Shown here: piece by piece, positions 1 to 8,005 of the stretch
How the letters are laid out: each line of letters starts with the position of its first letter
Numbering within the stretch: position 1 is the stretch's first letter
DNA from: a bacterium
GTDB taxonomy: Bacteria; Armatimonadota; Chthonomonadetes; Chthonomonadales; Chthonomonadaceae
Direction: 5' to 3'
NCBI GenBank assembly: GCA_021777995.1
Contig: JAJYCW010000003.1
Coordinates: forward strand, 1-64,000
DNA length: 64,000 bases
The notes under the pieces: generated by a model
Seen by the model: the letters and a program-made list of their open reading frames with translations, nothing else
Told to the model about the DNA's origin: nothing
The model's database searches: none
Program-made: the position numbers and the translations under genes

Positions 1-1
1 C

Positions 2-100
2 GCCGATATCACGACAAAGATGATCATTACTCACGCGGACCGCTTTGTTAGGTTCGCAAGTGAATTATGCAGGGGCTACTTCCAAGACATGCACATCTAG
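2..100 (+). CDS. Possible 3' end of a gene entering from the left edge
   Basis: A reading frame is open from the first bases of the window to a TAG at 98-100, giving 32 codons that include KMIITHADRFVRFASELC. No start can be seen because the frame runs off the window. A 99-base open frame is common by chance and I recognise no family, so this is only a candidate C-terminal tail. Confidence 0.2.
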   Translation, partial: ADITTKMIITHADRFVRFASELCRGYFQDMHI

Positions 101-646
101 CCAACAGATACCTCTGTGCCTTACAATACATGGTAAAACAATACCCCTGGAAGATGCGTTGATCGGCGGTTGACCGATGCTGCAATTTGCAATACTATAG
201 AGACAATTCCAGAATCCTACGCTGTCCCGCACGGCGTTTAGGGCGCAGGTTCAACAGTTGCGCACGATCCGGGCTTTGTGGTGAGGTCTGCTGGTTGGCA
301 CTTTACGATTGGTCGCAAGCACGGCTTTCCTTCCGGATTTGATGAATTCGTTTCCATGGGTGACTGCAGCCTGTTTACGAGGTTACTGGTAAAGTAATCG
401 TGGACCATGGCAGCTGCAAGGCAATACCGGGTAGTCGCTAACAGTGCGCACCTCTAGCAAGCTGCGTGCGTTTTATGCCACGACCCGGTGAATCGGCGGT
501 AGATCGTACTGGCCCGTTACACAATCAAAGAAGACTATCTTTGTGTGCGTAAGGGTATTGTTCACACCGCCCGCCAACCTGCCGTGGATGAAGCGGCCAG
601 CCTGTTGACGACTGGCCCCTAAAGAGAGCCACGTTGTGGACCCGTC
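101..646. other. Stretch without a supported gene; possibly decayed coding DNA
   Basis: No frame of 60 codons or more is present on either strand. Two medium open stretches exist on the plus strand: about 244-396, ending in TAA, and about 502-621, ending LLTTGP then TAA. Neither has a ribosome binding site or a recognisable motif. They could be remnants of a broken gene. No tRNA, repeat or clear promoter was seen. Confidence 0.35.
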
Positions 647-682
647 ATGTACATGCCCATCGCCGTGAAAGGAGTCATCTCA

Positions 683-1438
683 TTGACAACCTGGAATCAT
701 TCCTACCCGGAACACCGGTTACAAGAGGCATGGCTGTACCTCCTTGCCCAATCACTCCACCTAATTGCGTCCGACAGTAAGGCGCCAGGCTGGGCTCATC
801 TGTGCGGGGTGATTGACACAATCGACCAGGTGGAGTGGTTCACGAATCCGCAGGTCGTTCGTTTCAAAATCGATTTCGCAATTGAAAAAGCCGCGCAGGG
901 AGCTAGCCAAGACGGTGCTTCCAACGATATGGCGGATAAAGGTGCGCTACTGCAAGCCATCGCGTCAATCCACACCAGCGTCTCTCAGAGAATTGAGGTT
1001 AATAGAGGCAGGTATTTTGAAGCCTTTCAGGGGAAGCAATACGTCGATGGTCTGTTCCTCTCCAGCATCAGGTTCAAATATTACACTTCATTGACGATCC
1101 GATTTGCGTCTTGCTTGAAGCAAGTGTTGGAGCGACTTGCCAATCCCGACCCTTCCTTGAGAACAACCACGTGGGCGGACTCCGTAATCTGGGCGAGATC
1201 CATTTTACGAGATATGACCACGCCAGACGAGTATTACGCAGAGATTGAAGAATTGGTTGATATGTTCTGGCAAAGCAGGCGCGAAGCCGCAGGCGAGGAA
1301 GATAGCAGCGCGAGCTACAACAACCAACGGTTTGAAGTCTCGCAGTCAGCTCGGATGTTACCTCAAAAAATCTCGATTATGCGATGTTTCCTGCAGGCTG
1401 AGATGGATTCCCTGCAGATTAACGAAGTGCTTATGTGA
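683..1438 (+). CDS. Hypothetical protein, TTG start
   Basis: The product is not recognised. The frame is open from an ATG at 647, but the sequence AAAGGAG at 668-674 sits 8 bases before a TTG at 683. That is the best start and gives 251 residues beginning (M)TTWNHSYPEH. The protein looks soluble: there is no signal peptide or membrane segment, tryptophans and acidic residues are frequent, and the composition suggests a mostly helical fold (AWLYLLAQSLHLIA near the N-terminus, then an acidic EEDSS patch near residue 215). It stands alone, with about 600 non-coding bases before it and 299 after it, facing the end of the minus-strand housekeeping train. No function can be assigned. Normal codon use over 250 codons and the strong ribosome binding site support it as a real gene. 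Confidence 0.65.
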   Translation: MTTWNHSYPEHRLQEAWLYLLAQSLHLIASDSKAPGWAHLCGVIDTIDQVEWFTNPQVVRFKIDFAIEKAAQGASQDGASNDMADKGALLQAIASIHTSVSQRIEVNRGRYFEAFQGKQYVDGLFLSSIRFKYYTSLTIRFASCLKQVLERLANPDPSLRTTTWADSVIWARSILRDMTTPDEYYAEIEELVDMFWQSRREAAGEEDSSASYNNQRFEVSQSARMLPQKISIMRCFLQAEMDSLQINEVLM

Positions 1439-1737
1439 GCCTCAGCCAGGTTTGTGTTATTCTTCTTGCGGTCAATGTGTGTGGTAGAGCGGCAACCTTA
1501 ACATGGTCAGCAATCAACTAGGGTCATCCAATCGAAACGCATCCAGTTAGGATTATTTGGCAGTCGAGATGAACAAATACCATGGGAAGCGGTCATCGGC
1601 ATCGTTACTAAGAACGCGATGAGTAGGCGGAGAGAATGGAGGCTGTGAATGCGCTCACCGGGCCAGCACAGTTTCACGGTTCAGGGCTGTTACCACTACC
1701 ATAATGCCAGGTCTGAAAAGGAAGCCCTGTGTACTCC
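1439..1737. other. Convergent intergenic stretch, nothing recognised
   Basis: This lies between the ends of two convergent genes. I found no tight hairpin followed by a T run on either strand, although both transcripts should end here. A CAGGGCT/AGCCCTG pair near 1683-1725 has a loop over 30 bases and is not convincing. Confidence 0.4.
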
Positions 1738-2439
1738 TTAGTTTCGCATGTGCCGTAGGGCCTCGCGCACCTGTTCGTCATCTAGTGCGAATGTACGCGC
1801 CTGGTTAGCCTCGTGCCGCAGGCGGCGTATCTCCCGTTGTATCCAGTGAATCTCCTGTTCAAGCCGTTGGTGCGTATCAGTAAACTCCAACAACTCCTGC
1901 TTCATACTTGTTTCTGCGACAACTACCGAAGCAACGCACATGGATAGCTCGTAAGGGGAGGACGGAAACGAGACGGGCGGAACGATTTCACCTAATCGGG
2001 CTGCAATTAGGTCTAGGTATACCAGTACAAGAGCGTGAAGCCTATTTGCTGCGGGAGATATTACACTCATCTCCATATCGCAATCATACAACAGATTAAT
2101 CAACGCCATGGTCTCATTTCTGGTCGATTGGTAGATTGAACCGAGGGTGAATCGCTGGGACCCAATGGCAAAGATTTCGGCCGACCCATAAGGCGTACGC
2201 TCTATGCTTCGTATCGATGCGCTGGTGCCCACGTGGTATACATTGGCCAGCGCCGCCTGATCCTGCATGCCTCTGGTAAGCACCAGCCCAACTACCGAGT
2301 CACGGTCTGCGGCGCGTGTCACGGCCTCAATAAATTGCGAGTTGGGTAGTGTAAACGATACAGGCATTCCTGGGAAGGTCACCGTATCTACTGCAATTAG
2401 CGGCAGTTTGTAAGTGGTACCGTGATAGGGCTCGGCCAT
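1738..2439 (-). CDS. LON peptidase substrate-binding (N-terminal) domain protein
   Basis: The protein resembles the N-terminal substrate-binding domain of Lon protease as found in stand-alone LON-domain proteins. LPLIAVDTVTFPGMPVSFTL is the typical first strand (usually LPLF..V.lPG..l.l..fE), followed by VVGLVLTRG and GTSASIRSIERTPYGSAEIFAIGSQRF. It has no AAA+ or Ser-Lys peptidase domain, so it is not a protease itself; stand-alone members have no settled function. About 40 C-terminal residues (LEQEIHWIQREIRRLRHE) look like a coiled coil. The frame opens at 2523, but the domain starts just after the ATG at 2439, which has AAAGGTGAG upstream and lies 16 bases after the stop of the preceding gene. 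That gives 233 residues. It is the last gene of the minus-strand train. Confidence 0.75.
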   Translation of the reverse strand: MAEPYHGTTYKLPLIAVDTVTFPGMPVSFTLPNSQFIEAVTRAADRDSVVGLVLTRGMQDQAALANVYHVGTSASIRSIERTPYGSAEIFAIGSQRFTLGSIYQSTRNETMALINLLYDCDMEMSVISPAANRLHALVLVYLDLIAARLGEIVPPVSFPSSPYELSMCVASVVVAETSMKQELLEFTDTHQRLEQEIHWIQREIRRLRHEANQARTFALDDEQVREALRHMRN

Positions 2440-2455
2440 TGAATGAAACTCACCT

Positions 2456-3259
2456 TTATGAGGGCGGCTGACGTCGATTGAGGGCTGATAGAAGACGAGC
2501 TGCAGCCTTGCAGTCTTCTTCAACCTCCCCTGCTAACCTTCCTAAAGTGCCGTACAGCCTAATAGCCTGTTGAAGGTGTGCAATCGCCTGGCCAGGTTGC
2601 CCCATGGCCTCGGCGAGCACAACTCCAAGGCGGTAATGGGCAGCTGCCTCCAGGCAAACATCAGCAGGTACCGTTGCGGTGCCCAGTTGATCGATTGCTC
2701 GCCGCAGATAGATTGCAGCTTCCGCAGGATGAGCACTCCGTAGAAATACGGCTGCCAGTTTCATGCAGATACCAGCCTTCTCACTGTCGGGAGCACATTC
2801 CACTTCCATGCGAAGCAACCGTTGTTCGAAATGCGTTACCAGCAGGTAAAGCTGCTCGTTTGGCCGCTGTCGTAGCAGGGATGTACGCCTTACAATCTCC
2901 CGCGCACACTCGTCCCGCTCAGCCCTTGCTTCCGAGGTATCCAACTGACCGTAAACATCTGCAGCCTCTTGCAGTGCTGCAATGACTGCTGCCTGTTCCC
3001 CCATTGCGTCCAGAAGCTCAACCATTCGTCGGCATGCGCCTACATGGTGCTTCAACATATCAATGGCCGGGCCAGGTTCATCCTCGGGAGTAATGCGTTG
3101 CGCCTCTTTAAAGCACGCGCATGCCTGCTGTAGCAGATTCAGCTCTTCAAAGCTCTCCTGCACCGAGAGGCGTTCAAGCTTTGCAAGGTACTCATAACCT
3201 CGTCGTTGTAACTCCACCCACTGTGGATCTACTGGTTGAACGGCTCCGGGCAGAAACAT
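2456..3259 (-). CDS. TPR-like helical repeat protein
   Basis: The protein is almost entirely helical and Ala/Leu-rich, with several degenerate tetratricopeptide-like repeats. Examples are LQQACACFKEAQRITPEDEP, AVIAALQEAADVYGQLDTSE, MKLAAVFLRSAHPAEAAIYL and GQPGQAIAHLQQAIRLYGTL. Such repeats mediate protein-protein contacts, and no enzymatic motif is visible. There is no signal peptide, so it is probably cytoplasmic. The first ATG at 3286 would overlap rsmB and has no ribosome binding site. The ATG at 3259 lies 5 bases after the rsmB stop with a GGGGGGA run at a workable distance, so I chose it (267 residues). It sits between rsmB and the LON-domain gene, and its partner is unknown. Confidence 0.65.
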   Translation of the reverse strand: MFLPGAVQPVDPQWVELQRRGYEYLAKLERLSVQESFEELNLLQQACACFKEAQRITPEDEPGPAIDMLKHHVGACRRMVELLDAMGEQAAVIAALQEAADVYGQLDTSEARAERDECAREIVRRTSLLRQRPNEQLYLLVTHFEQRLLRMEVECAPDSEKAGICMKLAAVFLRSAHPAEAAIYLRRAIDQLGTATVPADVCLEAAAHYRLGVVLAEAMGQPGQAIAHLQQAIRLYGTLGRLAGEVEEDCKAAARLLSALNRRQPPS

Positions 3260-3264
3260 CGCCT

Positions 3265-4662
3265 TTATCCCCCCCGCCGAAGGCATGCAGCAAAGTGTGC
3301 GTCCATGCCATGAAGGTGCGGCCAGGTGCGCAAATACCCGTTAGACTCGAGACCTTGGTAACCCGAACGGTCCAAAACGGGCTGATCCGCTTCAGGCCGA
3401 GCCTTTAGTCCGGGCCGGCATGCAGCAGCCCACGCCGCTCCCCTGCCCAGACGCTCAGCAGCTGGTACCAGCGTAAACAGTCGTCCAAAATCGGATTGAA
3501 GAAACGCCTCAACAACTTCTTCATTCTGTTGACGATCGAAGGAACATGTGCTGTATACCAGCAGACCTCCTGGCGCGGTGAACATGGCTGCCTGCAGCAG
3601 TAACTTGCTTTGCAGGGCCGTAAACCCAGCGGGCGTAAGGCTGCGCCATCGCGCATCGGGCCGTCGCCTACTAGCACCGCTCCCTGTGCAGGGAGCATCC
3701 AACAGCACAACATCCGCACGATTCATAAGACCACTTAACGTGTGCTGCACGGAACGGGTTGGCGTCCAGGTTCCAAAGGCATCAGAAGAGACCGCCAGTG
3801 GTTTAATGCAGGTTACACCGGCTTTAGCGGCACGGCGCTTTAGCTCCTCCAGGCGAACAGGTGCACTGTCTATTGCATAGATTGCCCCGCTGTTCAACAT
3901 GTGAGCCGCAAGCGCAAGAGACTTACCTCCGGCACCAGCTCCAATTTCAACAACGATGTTGCCGGGCCGCGGATCAGCCAGAAGGACTGTAACCTGACTA
4001 GCCTCCTCCTGGGCCTCAAACCAGCCCTCGCGAAAGTGAGGTAGGTCAAAGATATTGGCCTGCGACACAAGCTGAATACCCAGTGGAGACCAGCGGGACG
4101 ACGTTGCACCGTCGATCTGCCCCAGCACATACTCCCTGGTGGTTGCCAGGGTGTTCACCCGTAACGTAGTAGGTGCCCGGTTGTTTAGCGCGCGAGCGGC
4201 GGCAATCGCCCCTGCATCACCCAGTATCTCTACGAGTGAAACTGCCCACTCGTCTGGAAACGATAGTACCCGGCCAATAAATGCTACGGCGTCCGTCTCA
4301 TCTGGCAGTGCATTCACAGCTGCGCTCAATTGATCCGAAGATACAGCCAGGGCTTCTTCATAGCCCTGTTCCGTGGCTAAGAGGCGTACAGCGCTCTCCG
4401 GCAGTTGAGGTAGATCAAGCGAAGCAACCATTGCAGTAAGGCGTCTTTTGGCACGAATGTACCCAAAGACAAGCTCCGCAACCTCTCTACGCTCTCGCGA
4501 GCCGAGATATCGCCGATTGCGAATTTCAGAATTTACGATCCGGTCTGCAGATATACTGTCCTGTCGCTTCTCCCATAGGCCAGCAATTTCGCAGGCTGCA
4601 AGGAGGGCACGCGGCGTCTGACCGTGTAGCTGTCGTTCAGACGCAACCGTATCAGGCGGCAT
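3265..4662 (-). CDS. rsmB: 16S rRNA m5C methyltransferase, RsmB/NOL1-NOP2-Sun family
   Basis: The protein is predicted to methylate a cytosine C5 in 16S rRNA (C967 in E. coli). The first ~150 residues resemble the NusB-like RNA-binding domain of RsmB (SRERREVAELVFGYIRAKRRL). The SAM-binding loop is near residue 240 (VVEIGAGAGGKSLALA). Motif IV with the release cysteine is near 324 (VLLDAPCTGSGASRRRPDAR), and motif VI with the catalytic cysteine is near 372 (VYSTCSFD). Both cysteines are present. The SAM loop reads EIGAGAGGK instead of the common CAAPGGK, a visible divergence. At 465 residues it is slightly longer than E. coli RsmB (429). Its ATG overlaps the end of sucC by 11 bases, suggesting translational coupling. 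The exact target base is inferred from family membership. Confidence 0.88.
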   Translation of the reverse strand: MPPDTVASERQLHGQTPRALLAACEIAGLWEKRQDSISADRIVNSEIRNRRYLGSRERREVAELVFGYIRAKRRLTAMVASLDLPQLPESAVRLLATEQGYEEALAVSSDQLSAAVNALPDETDAVAFIGRVLSFPDEWAVSLVEILGDAGAIAAARALNNRAPTTLRVNTLATTREYVLGQIDGATSSRWSPLGIQLVSQANIFDLPHFREGWFEAQEEASQVTVLLADPRPGNIVVEIGAGAGGKSLALAAHMLNSGAIYAIDSAPVRLEELKRRAAKAGVTCIKPLAVSSDAFGTWTPTRSVQHTLSGLMNRADVVLLDAPCTGSGASRRRPDARWRSLTPAGFTALQSKLLLQAAMFTAPGGLLVYSTCSFDRQQNEEVVEAFLQSDFGRLFTLVPAAERLGRGAAWAAACRPGLKARPEADQPVLDRSGYQGLESNGYLRTWPHLHGMDAHFAACLRRGG

Positions 4663-5809
4663 TTACAAGCCTCACAATTTGGGCTGCTGCGTCCTGCATG
4701 GTTTCAGCAGGAACCAGGGAGCTGCCAGCAAGGATTGCGCTACCCTCTGCTGCTCTCGTACCTGCCAGGCGCACTACAATCGGGACCTTGATATCCATAG
4801 ACTGGGTAGCCGTTATCACGCCTTTTGCAACCTCATCGCAACGCGTAATGCCACCAAAAATGTTTATAAGGACTCCCTTTACATTGGGATCCGATAATAC
4901 TATACCGAGGCACTCCTTTACGCGCTCGGCCTGCGCACCGCCGCCAACATCCAGAAAGTCTGCCGGCCGCCCGCCAGCTCTTTGAACTGCATCCATAGTA
5001 GCCATTGTAAGGCCAGCGCCATTGCAGATGATGCCTACATCACCGCCCAGCCGCACGTATGCTATATCCTTCTTGTGGGCTTCGGCCTCGATAGGATCGT
5101 CTTCACTCTCTTCGGCATAGCCCGCAAGTTCCGGATGCCGGAAGAGCGCGCTCTCATCAATGTCCACTTTCGCATCCGCTGCCAGTACCCGGCCAGTATC
5201 TGTTACTGCGAGGGGATTGATCTCTAGCAATGACGCATCGCAGGCTATAAAGGCATTGTACAGGCTGCGGAGGAAACTGCTCACTTTGTTTACCAGCGCC
5301 GTTGGGATCTGCGCCCGGAAACAGAGATCACGCAGTTGATAGTCGCAAATTCCCTCTAGAGGATCAACTGCCAGCCGTGCAATGGCGTCGGGATCCTCTT
5401 CGGCAACGGCTTCAATATCCATTCCGCCTCGAGCACTGAGAATGATGACGTTCTTTCGCGATACTCTATCTGGTAACACTGCAGCGTAGATTTCGGAAGT
5501 GATGGTAATCGGCTCTTCGATTAGTACCTTATCTACACGAATGCCCTGTGGCGCCTGATGCGTTTTAAGGATCATTCCCAGCATATTGCCTGCGATTTCC
5601 CGCGCAGCCTGCGGGCTCTCAGCAACCTTGATGCCGCCAGCCTTGCCACGGCCGCCAGTGTGAACCTGTGCCTTGATCACTCCCCTGCCGCCAAGCTGTT
5701 CTACGGCCAATGCGGCCTGTTCGGCAGTCTCTGCAACACCTGCGTTTTTGGGGACTGGCACACCGCTTCTGGCCAGCACTTCCTTTGCCTGGTATTCGTG
5801 TATTTTCAT
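4652..5809 (-). CDS. sucC: Succinyl-CoA synthetase (ADP-forming) beta subunit
   Basis: This is the beta subunit of the TCA-cycle enzyme that couples succinyl-CoA cleavage to ATP or GTP formation. At 385 residues it matches the usual length. The N-terminal ATP-grasp region contains MKIHEYQAKEVLARSGVPVP and VIKAQVHTGGRGKAGGIKVA. Metal-binding residues lie in LLEINPLAVTDTGRVLAADA. The C-terminal CoA-ligase domain has GGDVGIICNGAGLTMATMDA and NIFGGITRCDEVAKG. The ATG has AAGGAG 6 bases upstream. The alpha subunit gene sucD, which normally follows directly, is not here: rsmB takes its place. A separate sucD must be expected elsewhere for a working enzyme. Confidence 0.95.
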   Translation of the reverse strand: MKIHEYQAKEVLARSGVPVPKNAGVAETAEQAALAVEQLGGRGVIKAQVHTGGRGKAGGIKVAESPQAAREIAGNMLGMILKTHQAPQGIRVDKVLIEEPITITSEIYAAVLPDRVSRKNVIILSARGGMDIEAVAEEDPDAIARLAVDPLEGICDYQLRDLCFRAQIPTALVNKVSSFLRSLYNAFIACDASLLEINPLAVTDTGRVLAADAKVDIDESALFRHPELAGYAEESEDDPIEAEAHKKDIAYVRLGGDVGIICNGAGLTMATMDAVQRAGGRPADFLDVGGGAQAERVKECLGIVLSDPNVKGVLINIFGGITRCDEVAKGVITATQSMDIKVPIVVRLAGTRAAEGSAILAGSSLVPAETMQDAAAQIVRLVNAA

Positions 5810-5872
5810 AAAGAGCTCCTTAACTACAATCGAACAGAATAGAAAATTTGATAATGGTAGAAAGCAAACCGC

Positions 5873-6787
5873 TTACTTCCAGCCTCCCTGTGCTCCCCCC
5901 ATGCGCGCGGTACTCATCGCGTCTATGGCAGACGCCAGATAGAGGATGATGAGAAACACGGATGAAAAGACCAGTCCAACGCTTACTCCTCCATGTTTGC
6001 GCGCAGCAGCGAATCCCCAGGGCGAAAACGCCAACAGGTAGAAATCGAGCAAATCTAAAACGATGAACAGAACGCCTTTGCCAATTTCGGAATTGTAAAA
6101 CTGCCCCAAGCCCGGTAGAACCAGGCTCAAAAGCAGGGCTAGGCCCGGGCTTTTCACGATGACCTCGGTCTCTAAGGCACTCCAGCGCTCCTGATTAGTG
6201 AGCAGATTGGCATATTTGCGCTCCGCGGTCGTTCTTGCTGGCTGCAATTCACGCGCCTTGTTGTACGCTGCCAGGGCCTCTTCTATGTGTGCGATATCCT
6301 GATAGAGGTCACCTAGCAGCTCTAGTGCAGCCGCATCTGCAGGGTTTGCCTCCAGTGCCTCCCTGCATTTCGCTTCAGCCTCCTTGGGTCGCTCCCGTCT
6401 CCGCAAAAGAGCTGCCTCACTCAGCAACTTCTCTGCGCGGCCGCGTTCTATTGGCGATACCTCGCGAGCTGGCGGCAATTTCAGGTCAATGGTCTGTGAC
6501 CGTTTGATAAGCTCCTGAGTACGTTCCTGTTCCCGGGCAACTGCCTGCATCCTCAGCAGATCAATAGTGACCTCCGGCGAAACCTGAGGCACATTCAGAT
6601 CTACCTGACCATTCGCTGCCGCCGTTCCGTCGAATGTGCTGGCATCGCTATCTAACAGTCGAGCAATCTCTACGGGTGACATACCCATATTTGCCAGGTC
6701 GATTTCAGCCTGACGCCTTTTAACTGGATCCGACTTTAGAATATCCTTCGTTTGCGAAACTCTGGCGTCTTCCGGCGTTGAGTCCAT
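5873..6787 (-). CDS. TPR protein with C-terminal membrane domain
   Basis: The N-terminal ~120 residues are charged and contain MGMSPVEIARLLDSD, a segment resembling a small helix-turn-helix. Two tetratricopeptide repeats follow at about residues 125-195 (ERPKEAEAKCREALEANPAD; IEEALAAYNKARELQPA). The last ~90 residues form a hydrophobic domain beginning SPGLALLLSLVLPGLGQFYN. A proline-glycine rich hairpin followed by GKGVLF is typical of TM2-like small membrane domains. The protein therefore probably exposes a TPR platform to the cytoplasm from the inner membrane. The frame opens at 6844, but AGAGGAG sits 5 bases before the ATG at 6787, which lies 10 bases after the rsfS stop. That start gives 304 residues. 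The partner is unknown. Confidence 0.7.
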   Translation of the reverse strand: MDSTPEDARVSQTKDILKSDPVKRRQAEIDLANMGMSPVEIARLLDSDASTFDGTAAANGQVDLNVPQVSPEVTIDLLRMQAVAREQERTQELIKRSQTIDLKLPPAREVSPIERGRAEKLLSEAALLRRRERPKEAEAKCREALEANPADAAALELLGDLYQDIAHIEEALAAYNKARELQPARTTAERKYANLLTNQERWSALETEVIVKSPGLALLLSLVLPGLGQFYNSEIGKGVLFIVLDLLDFYLLAFSPWGFAAARKHGGVSVGLVFSSVFLIILYLASAIDAMSTARMGGAQGGWK

Positions 6788-6797
6788 GATCGCTCCT

Positions 6798-7379
6798 CTA
6801 AATCGCGGGCCTGGATCGAACGGGTACAAATGGATTATTCTCAAGGTCTACCGGCAGAAGTGGAGCGCCTTTCCAGAAATCCTCCAGGTGATAAAACTCA
6901 CGTTGTTCGGCTGCCATAACGTGCATTACCACGTCACCAAAGTCTAGCAATATCCACACAGCTTCCTGGTAGCCTTCTACCCGCAACTTCTTGTAGCCAC
7001 GCTGCTCCATAATCTCTTCGGCCCGATCTGCAATAGCCCTCAATTGTATTGACGATTTACCGGTGCAAATGACAAAAAAGTCGGCAATGATCGTGAGACC
7101 ACGCAGATCAAGTACCTTGATATCTTCGGCGCGCACCGCGTCGGCAGCCAACGCTAGCCATGTTGCGCGCTCCTGGGAGTCGGTATCTTCGTTAACTTCC
7201 GGATACTCTTCGTCGTCCTCATCGTCACCAAATTCATCGTCAACCTCATCGTCCAGCTGATCGTCAACGTCGGTTTGAAGTTCCATTTCACCGTCAAATA
7301 AAGCGTCGCGATCGGCCTGTGAACGACTGGGTTGCGTCAAATGAACTTCTTCTTCCTGGTTAATATCATCAAAAGTCAA
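6798..7379 (-). CDS. rsfS: Ribosomal silencing factor RsfS with an acidic N-terminal extension
   Basis: RsfS binds ribosomal protein uL14 and blocks subunit joining in starvation. The C-terminal ~115 residues carry the family core: DIKVLDLRGLTIIADFFVIC, GKSSIQLRAIADRAEEIMEQ, RVEGYQEAVWILLDFGDVVM and REFYHLEDFW. The first ~75 residues are an extension absent from typical 105-130 residue RsfS. It is extremely acidic (DDQLDDEVDDEFGDDEDDEE). The gene starts with TTG at 7379 inside a TTGA overlap with nadD, with GGGAG 7 bases upstream. An internal ATG (MELQTDVDD) would still leave most of the acidic tract. nadD next door is the common neighbour of rsfS in bacteria, which supports both calls. Confidence 0.9.
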   Translation of the reverse strand: MTFDDINQEEEVHLTQPSRSQADRDALFDGEMELQTDVDDQLDDEVDDEFGDDEDDEEYPEVNEDTDSQERATWLALAADAVRAEDIKVLDLRGLTIIADFFVICTGKSSIQLRAIADRAEEIMEQRGYKKLRVEGYQEAVWILLDFGDVVMHVMAAEQREFYHLEDFWKGAPLLPVDLENNPFVPVRSRPAI

Positions 7380-7999
7380 GCGGTTACTCCCACGGGTATC
7401 AGTTCGTTGTCCACATACAGCCGGTGTTCATAGATATAGTTTACAACACCGTCTGGTGTGAGATAGCGTATTGGTAAATTTTTCTTAATTCTGTCGCGTA
7501 TTGTGGTCGACGAGATGTTTGGTGAGCTTGTCTGCAGGGGCAGTATTCGCTCAAGGCAGGCGAGCGGCAATCTGTTTTTCAGGCTGGCGATGGGGAAACC
7601 TGGTCGCGTTGCGGCAATGAAACGCGATAATTTCACTACCTCCTCATAGCGGTGCCAGGTAGCCAGTTCTGCTACTGCATCAATTCCTGTGATGTAGTAA
7701 AACTCCGAATCTGGGTAGTCTCGATTCAAGGCAGTGAGCGTATCCACCGCGTAGGATGGTCCCGACCGATGGATTTCTAGCGGCGAACAGGAAAATGCAT
7801 TGTTACTATGAGTGGCGATCAGCGTCATGGCATATCGCCTGGCAGCACTCGCAAATGCACCCTCCGGGCGATGCGGCGGTCGGCCGTTTGGTATAAACAG
7901 CACCTTTTCCAGCCCAAACAGCACTCTGGCTTCCTCGGCCACAAAAAGGTGTCCGTAATGCACCGGATCGAAGGTTCCGCCCATGATGCCTATTCGCAC
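7376..7999 (-). CDS. nadD: Nicotinate-nucleotide adenylyltransferase
   Basis: This enzyme converts nicotinate mononucleotide and ATP to deamido-NAD in NAD synthesis. The nucleotidyltransferase signature GGTFDPVHYGHL (with the HxGH motif) is at the N-terminus. YYITGIDAVAELATWHRYEE and the closing ISSTTIRDRI motif are also present. At 207 residues the length is normal. The start codon is GTG at 7999, six bases after the preceding stop, with only a weak ribosome binding site; reinitiation after the upstream gene is plausible. It overlaps rsfS by four bases. Confidence 0.93.
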   Translation of the reverse strand: MRIGIMGGTFDPVHYGHLFVAEEARVLFGLEKVLFIPNGRPPHRPEGAFASAARRYAMTLIATHSNNAFSCSPLEIHRSGPSYAVDTLTALNRDYPDSEFYYITGIDAVAELATWHRYEEVVKLSRFIAATRPGFPIASLKNRLPLACLERILPLQTSSPNISSTTIRDRIKKNLPIRYLTPDGVVNYIYEHRLYVDNELIPVGVTA

Positions 8000-8005
8000 G
8001 AAATA

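Noticed and set aside
563-573. CACACCGCCCG, identical to a core of the 16S rRNA 3' region
   Set aside because: Only 11 bases match, and the flanking sequence lacks the 16S decoding-site and helix 45 sequence. It is a chance match, not an rRNA fragment.
2578-2985. Plus-strand open frame of 135 codons
   Set aside because: It is antisense to the TPR-like gene, has skewed Pro/Arg composition and no ribosome binding site.
7063-7260. Plus-strand frame ending in a poly-serine run
   Set aside because: It is the antisense image of the acidic codons at the start of rsfS.
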